A stretch of 43,097 nucleotides of DNA, taken from contig JAICUI010000022.1 in assembly GCA_025935925.1 (NCBI GenBank), positions 1-43,097 of the forward strand, in the 5' to 3' direction. The notes beneath the pieces are model-generated. The model had not been told where the DNA came from. It did not search any database and saw nothing but the letters and a program-made list of their open reading frames with translations. The number at the start of each line of letters is the position of its first letter. Position 1 is the first letter of the stretch. The position numbers and the translations under genes were made by a program. The stretch comes from Chloroflexota bacterium. GTDB lineage: Bacteria > Chloroflexota > Limnocylindria > Limnocylindrales > CSP1-4. Shown one piece after another: positions 16,621 through 23,123 of the stretch.

Positions 16621-17204
16621 CGCTCGACATCGTGCCCCTGACGCCGGACCGGTGGCCCGCCCTCGCGGAGCTGTTCGCGGCCGGCGGCGACCCGAAGTGG
16701 TGCTGGTGCCAGTTCTGGCGGAAGCCTGGCTCGAATTGGTCGAACACCTCGGCGGCCGACAATCGAGCCGACCTCGAGACGCTCGCCGCCGGTGATCCGG
16801 CACCCGGTCTCGTCGCGTTTCGCGACGGCATCGCCATCGGGTGGGTGGGGCTCGGTCCGCGCGAAGCGTTTCCCCGGCTCGAGCGATCGAGGACGCTGCC
16901 GCAGCTCCCCGGCGATGCCGTCTGGGCGATCAACTGCTTCGTCGTCGCGAGGACGGCCCGCCGGGGCGGCGTCGCGAAGGCGCTCCTCGCCGCGGCGGTC
17001 GAGTACGCCACCGCCCACGGGGCTCGTACGCTCGAGGGCTACCCGGTCGCCACGGACGGCGGCCGGATCCCGTCCGCCTCGGTGTACACCGGGACCGCGT
17101 CGATGTTCGATGCGGCCGGATTCACGGAGGCGGCCGACTCGACGTCGAAGGCCTCCCGCGGAACGCCGCGCGTCGTCATGCGTCGCGCGACTCCCAGTCG
17201 CTGA
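16617..17204 (+). CDS. GNAT-family N-acetyltransferase
   Basis: This 195-residue protein opens with MTLDIVPLTPDRWPALAELF and a tryptophan/cysteine-rich motif (PKWCWCQFWR, residues 25-35). This motif is characteristic of a widespread GNAT subgroup with unknown substrates. The acetyl-CoA loop is VVARTARRGGVAKALLAAAV (about residues 109-128), in the R-x-x-G-x-A form. The C-terminus closes with a strand and helix containing GTASMFDAAGF, usual for GNATs. The gene stands alone between convergent and divergent minus-strand lipoprotein genes. No substrate can be assigned. Confidence 0.85.
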   Translation: MTLDIVPLTPDRWPALAELFAAGGDPKWCWCQFWRKPGSNWSNTSAADNRADLETLAAGDPAPGLVAFRDGIAIGWVGLGPREAFPRLERSRTLPQLPGDAVWAINCFVVARTARRGGVAKALLAAAVEYATAHGARTLEGYPVATDGGRIPSASVYTGTASMFDAAGFTEAADSTSKASRGTPRVVMRRATPSR

Positions 17205-17398
17205 CCAGGGTCGCGCGGGCGCCGGACGACGGCCGCGGACAACGATGCCGCGACGGTGAGTCGCGTGCGCCCCTTGACGGTCGAGGGACGCGGCGGACAC
17301 GGCCCGTCTCAGCGACTGACGGTCGCGATGTGGGGCGCACTTGGATGGCGCCGAGGTCGGCCAGTGGCCTGACGGCGGCGCGCGACAAGTTGCCCCTG
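17205..17398. other. 194-bp convergent spacer with nested inverted repeats
   Basis: This lies between the ends of the GNAT gene and a minus-strand lipoprotein gene. It contains a 17-bp hairpin CGCGACGGTGAGTCGCG (17249-17265), a second at 17312-17326 (GCGACTGACGGTCGC) and outer arms GTGCGCCCC (17265-17273) and GGGGCGCAC (17332-17340). The arms could pair over the 58-bp interval. It could act as a bidirectional terminator, but there is no T tract. Confidence 0.4.
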
Positions 17399-18364
17399 CT
17401 ACGCCGTCCCGAACGCCTCCTTGCACGGATCCTCGCCGGGAACGATCGGCCGCGGCGTGAGCCCGAACGTCGCGCTCGTGTCCGGGTGCTGGACCCACTG
17501 GCTCAGCTGGTTGGCGTTCTCGAAGGCGTGCCCGAGCGCCGAGGCGTCGTCGCCGAACGCGAGCCCGCATCGGAGGCTGCCGTCCGCGACGGGCTGCCCG
17601 AACGTGGCGATCGGCGCCTCGAGCGGCCAGTCCTGGAGGTTCCCCTTCAGCCCCTCGGGCGGTGCCGGCGGCGGGCCGACGACGAGCGCGTATCCCACGG
17701 GCTCGTACGGCTGCTCCGGGCCGAGCTCGCCGGGCAGCGTGTCCGGCAGCGAGGCGACCCGCCGCCACAGCTCGGCGAACGCCTCCGGCGACCCGGGCGC
17801 CGGGGTGCCGGCGGGCGGCAGGTCGGGCACGCCGGTCAGCGCGACGAGCGATCCGCCGATGGTGAGCTCGATCGTGCCGGTGACGCCACCCGGCACGACC
17901 CCGTCGCCCCGAAAGTCCGTCCGGCCGTCGATCAGGCCGAGCTCCTTCGCCCAGCCCACGATCTGCTCGCGCCCGGCGTCGGTGAGCTGGCGCGCGAACA
18001 CGGGTCCGACGAGCGGGCCCGGGTAGATCATCGGGACGGCGCCCGGCACGAGGTACCGGCCGTCGGCAGTGATCAGCGACGCCGGCGCGACCTGGAACTG
18101 CTGCATCGGCGCGATCGCCTGGCTCGTCGTCATCCGCAGCCAGTAGCCGATCCCCTGCGCCGTGGTGCCGGCCGACGGCGCCACGGCGCACGATGCGGTG
18201 TCGGGGCACGTGTCGGACGGCGCGGGCGACGCGCCCACCGGTGTGGGCGGCGGCGGTGTCGCCGTCGCGGACGGCGCCACGGTCGCGGTCGAGCCCGCAC
18301 AGCCGACGACGCTCGACACGAGCGGCAGCAGGAACGGGAGGGTGACGAGTCTTGTCGGGCGCAT
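17399..18364 (-). CDS. Lipoprotein of unknown function
   Basis: This 321-residue protein has a signal peptide (residues 1-22) ending in a VVGC lipobox, followed by a Thr/Ala/Pro/Ser linker to about residue 65. The folded part has no motif I recognise. It contains GIGYWLRMTTSQAIAP, a possible small helical domain (LTDAGREQIVGWAKELGLIDG), a beta-rich stretch with GTIELTIGGSLVALTGV and a proline-rich turn. The C-terminus holds two cysteines that could pair (SLRCGLAFG and EDPCKEAF). An extracytoplasmic, membrane-tethered location is expected. It is divergent from the regulated transport operon and separated from it by 536 bp. Confidence 0.7.
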   Translation of the reverse strand: MRPTRLVTLPFLLPLVSSVVGCAGSTATVAPSATATPPPPTPVGASPAPSDTCPDTASCAVAPSAGTTAQGIGYWLRMTTSQAIAPMQQFQVAPASLITADGRYLVPGAVPMIYPGPLVGPVFARQLTDAGREQIVGWAKELGLIDGRTDFRGDGVVPGGVTGTIELTIGGSLVALTGVPDLPPAGTPAPGSPEAFAELWRRVASLPDTLPGELGPEQPYEPVGYALVVGPPPAPPEGLKGNLQDWPLEAPIATFGQPVADGSLRCGLAFGDDASALGHAFENANQLSQWVQHPDTSATFGLTPRPIVPGEDPCKEAFGTA

Positions 18365-18410
18365 CGGGGCTCGGGTCCTCGGTGAGGTGGTCGCGACACG
18401 CGCCAGACGC

Positions 18411-18450
18411 CGGCGGCGCGCCTCGGGTTCCGGCGGCGCGCCGCGGGTTC
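18411..18450. repeat. Tandem 20-bp duplication upstream of the divergent promoter region
   Basis: CGGCGGCGCGCCTCGGGTTC at 18411-18430 is followed directly by a copy with one mismatch (T to G) at 18431-18450. It lies between the lipoprotein start and the operon promoter. It could be a binding-site duplication or slippage in G+C-rich DNA. Confidence 0.6.
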
Positions 18451-18503
18451 CGGGGGCGTCCGGCGGTGTCCGCCCGGCTTCCGGACCACGCTACGTCGTT
18501 TGT

Positions 18504-18518
18504 CCCGGAGATTCCGGG
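18504..18518. promoter_or_regulatory. Candidate operator palindrome abutting the -35 box
   Basis: CCCGGAGATTCCGGG is a perfect 6-bp inverted repeat with a 3-bp spacer. It ends at the base before the TTGACT -35 hexamer. This position suits a regulator that controls polymerase access. No regulator gene is in the window next to it. Confidence 0.45.
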
Positions 18519-18548
18519 TTGACTCGGGTCGTCGCGGCGTCGTAGCAT
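18519..18548 (+). promoter_or_regulatory. Sigma70-type promoter of the ABC/RsgA/GNAT operon
   Basis: TTGACT (18519-18524) is 5/6 to the -35 consensus, and TAGCAT (18543-18548) is 4/6 to the -10 consensus; the spacer is 18 bp. The predicted start is near 18555, leaving about 345 nt of untranslated leader before the first operon gene. Confidence 0.5.
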
Positions 18549-18603
18549 CGCCGCCGGTCGAGCAGGTCGCTCGGCACGTCCATTACCGGAGGCGGTACGC
18601 CAG

Positions 18604-18690
18604 ATGGTGAAGAACGCAGTCCTCTCCGCGCCGAAGATCGCGCCCGTCGGCGGCAGCGATCTCGGGAGAGGTGTGCCCACCAGCAGGTAG
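18604..18690 (+). CDS. Candidate 28-residue leader peptide
   Basis: An ATG frame runs to a TAG at 18688-18690. GGAGG at 18588-18592 lies 11 bases upstream, slightly far but usable. The peptide begins MVKNAVLSAPKIAPVGGSD and ends in PTSR. Its second half overlaps a long hairpin, and its stop lies 33 nt before the terminator-like stem, the layout expected when ribosome progress controls folding. It could be coincidental; conservation of the frame in relatives would decide. Confidence 0.45.
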   Translation: MVKNAVLSAPKIAPVGGSDLGRGVPTSR

Positions 18691-18723
18691 GACGCGGGGC
18701 CAGGCGCCCCAGGAGCGACCACC

Positions 18724-18759
18724 GAGCCGTGGGCCACCGGGCCCCCGGCTCTTTCGTTT
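18724..18759 (+). terminator. Attenuator-type intrinsic terminator in the operon leader
   Basis: Stem GAGCCG/CGGCTC continues inward as GGGCC/GGCCC around a 4-nt loop (18724-18751) and is followed by TTTCGTTT (18752-18759). It is the only hairpin in the leader with a T-rich tail. It sits about 150 nt before the first operon gene, so it would act as a conditional terminator. Confidence 0.5.
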
Positions 18760-18795
18760 GTCAGGGCATGAATCGAGCCTGACGAACCCGAGCCG
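18746..18795 (+). promoter_or_regulatory. Alternative (antiterminator-type) stem
   Basis: CGGCTC (18746-18751) can pair with GAGCCG (18790-18795). The adjacent GTTTGTCAGG (18756-18765) pairs with CCTGACGAAC (18778-18787) with one G-U. The combined 16-bp stem uses the 3' arm of the terminator and the 5' arm of the hairpin at 18789-18829, so it excludes both. Confidence 0.45.
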
Positions 18796-18900
18796 CGAGG
18801 CCTCCCGGATACACCGGGCCCGCGGCTCGTCCCATGTTCGGGACCCCGCGGACCGGCTCTCGTCCATACAGAGCAGCAGTCCACTCCAACGGAGGGTCCC

Positions 18901-19851
18901 GTGACCACCACCCTCGCACCCGAACCGAAGACGACAACTCCGACGTCGAGCCCGCTGCCGGCCTCCACCGGCCTCGAGCCCGCCGCGCGGATCCCGGCCG
19001 GTCCGGATGCGCCGGAGGTCACCACCTCCGAGCCCGGGACCCACGCCGGCCCGCCGGCCCTCCTCGTCGAGCACGTCACCAAGCGCTTCTCCGTCGACCG
19101 GAAGAAGGCGCCCGTCCAGGCCATCGACGACGTCTCGCTCCGCATCGAGCGCGGCGAGATCCTCGGGATCCTGGGCGCCAACGGCTCCGGCAAGTCGACC
19201 CTCATCCGCCTCGTGTCCGGGCTTCTCACCCTGGACACCGGGAAGGTCGAGGTCTTCGGCCACGACATCGAGCGCGACGAGCTCGCCGTGAAGCGGCTCA
19301 TCAACCGGGTCTCGGTCGACGCGGCGTTCTTCAAGAAGCTCAGCCCGATGGAGAACCTCCTGTTCGCGGCCCGCCTCTACGGCCTCGACGGCAAGGCGGC
19401 CAGGGAGCAGACCAAGGCGATCCTCGGCCGACTGGGGATCTCGGAGAGCCGGCTCGGCCGACCGGTGGAGCAGATGAGCCGGGGGATGCAGCAGAAGGTC
19501 GCCATCGCGCGAGCCCTGCTGACGAGCCCGACCCTGCTGCTCCTCGACGAGCCGACCACCGGCCTCGACCCGCGCAGCAAGCTCGACGTCCAGGCGTTCA
19601 TCGAGGAGGTCAACGAGGCGCACGACGCCACGATCGTCCTCACGACGCACGACCTGGCGGAGGCCGAGCGCCTCTGCGACCGGATCACGATCCTCGACGG
19701 GGGTCGCGTGGTCGCCGAGGACACGCCCGATGGGCTGAAGCACCTCGTCGCCGAGCGGTACGGCAAGGCGCCGACGCTCGAATCCGTGTTCATGACCTTC
19801 ACCGGCCGCTCCCTCGACGAGGACGTCGAGGAGGACGGCGACAACGACTGA
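18901..19851 (+). CDS. ABC-2-type exporter ATP-binding protein
   Basis: This 316-residue ATPase starts at a GTG with GGAGGG at 18891-18896. About 50 residues of Thr/Pro/Ser/Ala-rich sequence precede the nucleotide-binding domain, which is unusual. Walker A is GANGSGKST (92-100), the signature motif is the variant MSRGMQQK (192-199) in place of LSGGQ, Walker B is LLLLDEP (211-217) and the H-loop is LTTHD. The Q-loop region reads RVSVDAAFFKKLSP without a glutamine. An acidic C-terminus (DEDVEEDGDND) follows. DrrA/CcmA-like ATPases of this type power export of drugs, lipids or polysaccharide with an ABC-2 permease, encoded 350 bp downstream. The exported substrate is unknown; the attenuator-like leader suggests induction. 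Confidence 0.87.
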   Translation: MTTTLAPEPKTTTPTSSPLPASTGLEPAARIPAGPDAPEVTTSEPGTHAGPPALLVEHVTKRFSVDRKKAPVQAIDDVSLRIERGEILGILGANGSGKSTLIRLVSGLLTLDTGKVEVFGHDIERDELAVKRLINRVSVDAAFFKKLSPMENLLFAARLYGLDGKAAREQTKAILGRLGISESRLGRPVEQMSRGMQQKVAIARALLTSPTLLLLDEPTTGLDPRSKLDVQAFIEEVNEAHDATIVLTTHDLAEAERLCDRITILDGGRVVAEDTPDGLKHLVAERYGKAPTLESVFMTFTGRSLDEDVEEDGDND

Positions 19852-19873
19852 CACCACGAAAGGAGGTGCCGCG

Positions 19874-20128
19874 ATGACCGCGATCAAGGAACGCAACCAC
19901 GCCCACCGCCAGCACCACCTGTTCCGAAAGGACCTCCACATGCAGCACATCGAGCTCCGGCTCGCGGACGTCCGGGAGCGCCAGGCGCGCTTCCGGATCC
20001 TGCGCGACGCCGACCGGGCTGCCCTGTCGCAGGCCCGGTCCATCCGCCACCGCCTCGGCGAGTCGCTCGTGCGGCTCGGGCGCCGGGTCGGCGGCGACGC
20101 CCTGACCTCCCCGGCGTGGCAGGGGTGA
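19874..20128 (+). CDS. Small basic helical protein between exporter ATPase and permease
   Basis: This 84-residue protein is read from the ATG at 19874, preceded by AAAGGAGGT (19859-19867), the strongest ribosome site in the window. A second in-frame ATG at 19940 (residue 23) has its own AAAGGA at 19927-19932, so a 62-residue form may also be made. The sequence is rich in Arg, His and Leu and predicted helical (QHIELRLADVRERQARF), with no membrane span, signal peptide or cysteine. I recognise no family. Its position suggests a role with the transporter, for example as a regulator or accessory factor, but this is inference. Confidence 0.6.
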   Translation: MTAIKERNHAHRQHHLFRKDLHMQHIELRLADVRERQARFRILRDADRAALSQARSIRHRLGESLVRLGRRVGGDALTSPAWQG

Positions 20129-20145
20129 CCCTCGCCACGCACCGC

Positions 20146-20174
20146 CCCGGGTCCCGGCTCCTCCGGGACCCGGG
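20146..20174 (+). promoter_or_regulatory. Strong intercistronic hairpin before the permease gene
   Basis: Perfect 12-bp arms CCCGGGTCCCGG (20146-20157) and CCGGGACCCGGG (20163-20174) enclose a 5-nt loop. The hairpin lies 26 bp before the permease TTG and has no T tract. It may stabilise or process the mRNA, or reduce permease expression relative to the ATPase. Confidence 0.6.
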
Positions 20175-20200
20175 CGGCATCCTCCGAAAGGAATCCCGAG

Positions 20201-21004
20201 TTGACCGTCCTCGCGCATGAGCTGAAGGCGTCGTACGCCTTCGTCGAGCGCAACTTCTTCCTCACCCGCCGCTACTGGGGGTGGGAGCTCGCCTTCCTCG
20301 TCTACTCCGTCGCCGGAGCGCTGTCGGTCTCGCTGATCGGCGCCGCGGCGGGTGACGAGCGGCTGCTGCTCACCCTCATGATCGGCGCCATCTTCTGGAA
20401 CTACCTCTCGGTGGTGTTCGGGTGGATCGCGGAGACGATCCAGGTCGAGCGCTGGGAGGGCACCCTCGAGTACACGTTCATGGCGCCGATCCGGCGCTGG
20501 ACGCAGCTCCTGGGCTCGTGCCTGTACGCCATGGCCTACGGGCTCGTGCACACCGCCGCGATCCTCGTCGTGATGCTGCTGTTCTTCCGCGGGCTCGACC
20601 TCCACGTCGAGAACGTGCCGACGGCGCTCGTGTTCGTGCTCCTCGGCTCGTTCAGCTTCGTCGGCATCGGGATGATGGCCGCGATCCTTCCGCTGCTGTA
20701 CGTGGAGCGCGGGGCGCAGATGACCTTCGTCCTCCAGTCGTGCCTGCTGCTCGTGTCGGGCGTCTACTACCCGGTCAGCGTCCTGCCCGAGTGGATGCAG
20801 GCGCTGTCGCGGCTCTCGCCCGCCACGTACGTCCTCGACGGCGTTCGCGCCGGCCTGCTCGACGGGCAGCCGGTCACGGCGCTGTGGCACGACGTCGTGC
20901 CGCTCGTGATCATGGGCATCGTCCTGATCCCGGCGGGACTCTGGGCCTTCGGCCGCGCCGAGCGATACGCGAAGCGCACCGGCAAGCTCAAGCGGGTCGG
21001 GTGA
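20201..21004 (+). CDS. ABC-2-type exporter permease
   Basis: This 267-residue membrane protein starts at a TTG with AAAGGA (20187-20192) upstream; the 10-base TCCGAAAGGA is identical to that before the internal start at 19940. Six hydrophobic segments are visible, in about residues 28-48, 57-77, 105-130, 139-162, 172-191 and 229-249. The motif GVYYPVSVLPEWMQALSRLSPATYVLDG, just before the last span, is the hallmark of ABC-2 permeases such as DrrB and YadH. The C-terminus is basic and cytoplasmic. It pairs with the ATPase at 18901-19851. Its stop overlaps the rsgA start by one base (TGATG). Confidence 0.87.
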   Translation: MTVLAHELKASYAFVERNFFLTRRYWGWELAFLVYSVAGALSVSLIGAAAGDERLLLTLMIGAIFWNYLSVVFGWIAETIQVERWEGTLEYTFMAPIRRWTQLLGSCLYAMAYGLVHTAAILVVMLLFFRGLDLHVENVPTALVFVLLGSFSFVGIGMMAAILPLLYVERGAQMTFVLQSCLLLVSGVYYPVSVLPEWMQALSRLSPATYVLDGVRAGLLDGQPVTALWHDVVPLVIMGIVLIPAGLWAFGRAERYAKRTGKLKRVG

Positions 21005-22113
21005 TGAGCGTGATGGCGTCCGCCCCCCTGCTCGAGCTCGGCTGGGACCCGGGCTGGGCCTCCGCCTTCCTGCCGTACGACGCGGCCGGATGGGTGCCGG
21101 CCCGGGTCGTCGTCGCGAACCGCGACGCGTGGCTCGTCGCCACGGCCGACGGTGACCGGGACGCCGTGGTCTCGGGCCGCCTGCGCCACGAGGCGGCCGG
21201 CCCGGGCGACCTGCCGGCCGTCGGCGACTGGGTCGCCGTCTCCGGCACGGGCCCGGGCGACACGACGGTCATCCAGGCCGTCCTCCCCCGGCGCGCGGCC
21301 TTCACCCGGAACGTCGGGCTCGGCGAGGCGACGCTGGCCGGCGAGCAGGTGATGGCGGCCAACGTCGACGTCGCGTTCGTCGTCGCCGGTCTCGACGGCG
21401 ACTTCAACCTCCGGCGGCTCGAGCGCTACCTCGCCGTGGCGTGGGCCGGCGGCGCGACGCCCGTGCTGCTCCTCAACAAGGCGGACGTCGCCGACGACCT
21501 GGCGAGCCTCCGCGTCGCCGCCGAGGCCGTCGCGCCGGGCGTCGAGGTCCGGACCATGTCGGCGCTCACCGGTGACGGCGTCGACGCGCTCGCGGCCGAC
21601 CACCTCGGCCCGGGCCGCACCGCCGTCGTGATCGGCTCGTCGGGCGTCGGCAAGTCGACCCTCGTCAATGCGCTCGTCGGGATGGAGCGCCAGCGGACCG
21701 GCGCCGTTCGCGAGGACGACTCGCGCGGCCGGCACACCACCACGCACCGGGAGCTCGTCCGCTTGCCGGGCGGCGGGATCCTCATCGACACCCCCGGGAT
21801 CCGCTCGCTCGCGGTCACCAACGCCGCCGACGGCCTCGACGACGCGTTCTCGGACATCGCCGAGCTGGCGGCCGCGTGCCGGTTCAGCGACTGCCGCCAC
21901 GAGACGGAGCCCGGATGCGCGGTGAAGGCCGCGCTCCAGGACGGACGCCTCGCGCGCGAGCGGCTCGCGAGCCAGCGCAAGCTCGAGCGCGAGGCCATGC
22001 GCGTCACGCTCGCCAACGACCCGCTCGCCCGGGCCGTGGAGCGCCGGAAGTGGCGCGCGATCCACGTCTCGGTCAACCAGCACATGCGCAGCAAGTACGG
22101 GAGCGATCGATGA
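21004..22113 (+). CDS. rsgA: Ribosome small-subunit maturation GTPase RsgA
   Basis: This 369-residue circularly permuted GTPase has the G4 motif NKAD (158-161) before G1 GSSGVGKST (211-219) and G3 DTPG (262-265), the permuted order that defines RsgA (YjeQ). An OB-fold-like N-terminal region (about 30-95) precedes the GTPase domain. The C-terminal zinc motif C-x4-C-x-H-x5-C is at residues 292, 297, 299 and 305. RsgA checks late 30S assembly and is released by GTP hydrolysis. Its location in a transporter/acetyltransferase operon, coupled to the genes on both sides, is unusual. The start is the ATG overlapping the permease stop. Confidence 0.93.
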   Translation: MSVMASAPLLELGWDPGWASAFLPYDAAGWVPARVVVANRDAWLVATADGDRDAVVSGRLRHEAAGPGDLPAVGDWVAVSGTGPGDTTVIQAVLPRRAAFTRNVGLGEATLAGEQVMAANVDVAFVVAGLDGDFNLRRLERYLAVAWAGGATPVLLLNKADVADDLASLRVAAEAVAPGVEVRTMSALTGDGVDALAADHLGPGRTAVVIGSSGVGKSTLVNALVGMERQRTGAVREDDSRGRHTTTHRELVRLPGGGILIDTPGIRSLAVTNAADGLDDAFSDIAELAAACRFSDCRHETEPGCAVKAALQDGRLARERLASQRKLEREAMRVTLANDPLARAVERRKWRAIHVSVNQHMRSKYGSDR

Positions 22114-23123
22114 CCACGCTGACTCGCGCCCCGGCGCCGGCCGCCATCGACGGCACCGGCATCACCTTCCGCCGCTGGCGGAACCTCGACGAGATCCCCG
22201 GCATGGTCGTCGCCAACAACGCGCTCCGCCAGGCGTGCGGCGTGATCGAGCCGGTGGAGGCCGACGGGATGCGCCACCGCTACACCCACCTCGTCAACTC
22301 GGATCCGACCCAGGACTGCATCGTCGTCGAGCGCGACGGCGCGACCCAGGGCTATGCCCGGCTCGAGTGGCACGACCTCGCCGACGGCGACCGGCTGTAC
22401 GACGCGACGCTCCTCGTCGCCCCGGCGGCCTGGGGCCACGGCGTCGCCGAGACCGTGGCGCGCTGGCTGGAGGCGAGGGCGGCCGAGCTGTCGGAGGCGA
22501 ACCCGACCGACCGGCCGGAGCACATCGGGCACTACCTGTTCGGCGGCGACACCGAGGGCGAGGCCGCGCTCGCGATGCTCGGCTACACGCCGGTCCGGTA
22601 CGAGGCGGAGATGCTCCGCGACGACCTCGAGGACCTGCCGCCCGAGGTCGTCCCCGAGGGCTACGAGCTCCGGACGCCGCGCGAGGACGAGCTCCCGGCC
22701 GTGCACGACATGTTCGTCGCCGGGTTCCACGAGCACTGGGGCCAGGCGGAGGACGACGAGCAGCGCATGGACGAGTGGGTGGACGGGCCGCAGTTCCGGC
22801 TCGACCTCCAGGTCGTCGCGTTCCGCGGCGACGAGCCGGCGGCCGGCGTGTCCAACGAGCTGCATCCGCGCCCGGACGGGTCGCTCCGCGGGCTCCTCGC
22901 GGGCGTGGCCACGCACCCCGCCCACCGTCGCCGCGGCCTCGCGCGGGCTGCGATCGCGCGCAGCCTGCGGATCCTGCGCGACGCGGGCGCGACCTCCGCG
23001 TACCTCGGGGTGGACCAGATGAACCACAATCGCGCGATGGACCTGTACGCCTCGGCGGGGTTCCGGCTCGTCTCGAGCGGGACGAACTTCCGCAAGCCCA
23101 TGCCCCGGCGAGGCACGCCGTGA
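22110..23123 (+). CDS. Tandem-GNAT acetyltransferase, MshD-like layout (first copy)
   Basis: This 337-residue protein has two GNAT domains. The N-terminal one (about 15-165) contains LLVAPAAWGHGVAETVARWL, a loosely matching acetyl-CoA loop. The C-terminal one (about 180-337) has a canonical loop, GVATHPAHRRRGLARAAIARSL, and ends with AMDLYASAGFRLV. The two-domain layout is shared with mycothiol synthase MshD and several uncharacterised actinobacterial and Chloroflexota proteins; the acyl acceptor is unknown. Its start overlaps the rsgA stop (ATGA) and its stop overlaps the next start (GTGA), so it is translated with both. It is a paralogue of the next gene. Confidence 0.83.
   Translation: MTTLTRAPAPAAIDGTGITFRRWRNLDEIPGMVVANNALRQACGVIEPVEADGMRHRYTHLVNSDPTQDCIVVERDGATQGYARLEWHDLADGDRLYDATLLVAPAAWGHGVAETVARWLEARAAELSEANPTDRPEHIGHYLFGGDTEGEAALAMLGYTPVRYEAEMLRDDLEDLPPEVVPEGYELRTPREDELPAVHDMFVAGFHEHWGQAEDDEQRMDEWVDGPQFRLDLQVVAFRGDEPAAGVSNELHPRPDGSLRGLLAGVATHPAHRRRGLARAAIARSLRILRDAGATSAYLGVDQMNHNRAMDLYASAGFRLVSSGTNFRKPMPRRGTP

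Larger units (their letters stand above)
18549..18900 (+). ncRNA. Structured 5' leader with leader ORF and alternative hairpins (candidate attenuator)
   Basis: From upstream: a long interrupted hairpin 18621-18671 (arms CCTCTCC/GGAGAGG, inner AGATCGC/GCGATCT) lies inside a 28-codon ORF. A small hairpin is at 18696-18710. A terminator-like hairpin is at 18724-18751 with a T-rich tail, followed by a stem at 18756-18787 and a 9-bp-plus-5-bp hairpin at 18789-18829. The arms CGGCTC (18746-18751) and GAGCCG (18790-18795) are complementary, so the terminator stem and last hairpin compete with a single long stem, 18746-18795. I could not match the region to a known riboswitch or T-box consensus. The folds were read by eye, and G+C-rich sequence inflates pairing. 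Confidence 0.55.

Noticed and set aside
18549-18900. T-box, TPP, cobalamin, FMN or guanidine riboswitch in the leader
   Set aside because: I looked for the core consensus strings of these classes and saw none. The region is reported as an unclassified candidate attenuator.
16323-19334. Minus-strand open frame of about 1000 codons
   Set aside because: Runs antisense to the GNAT and ABC ATPase genes and through the leader region in the wrong frame; no recognisable domain.
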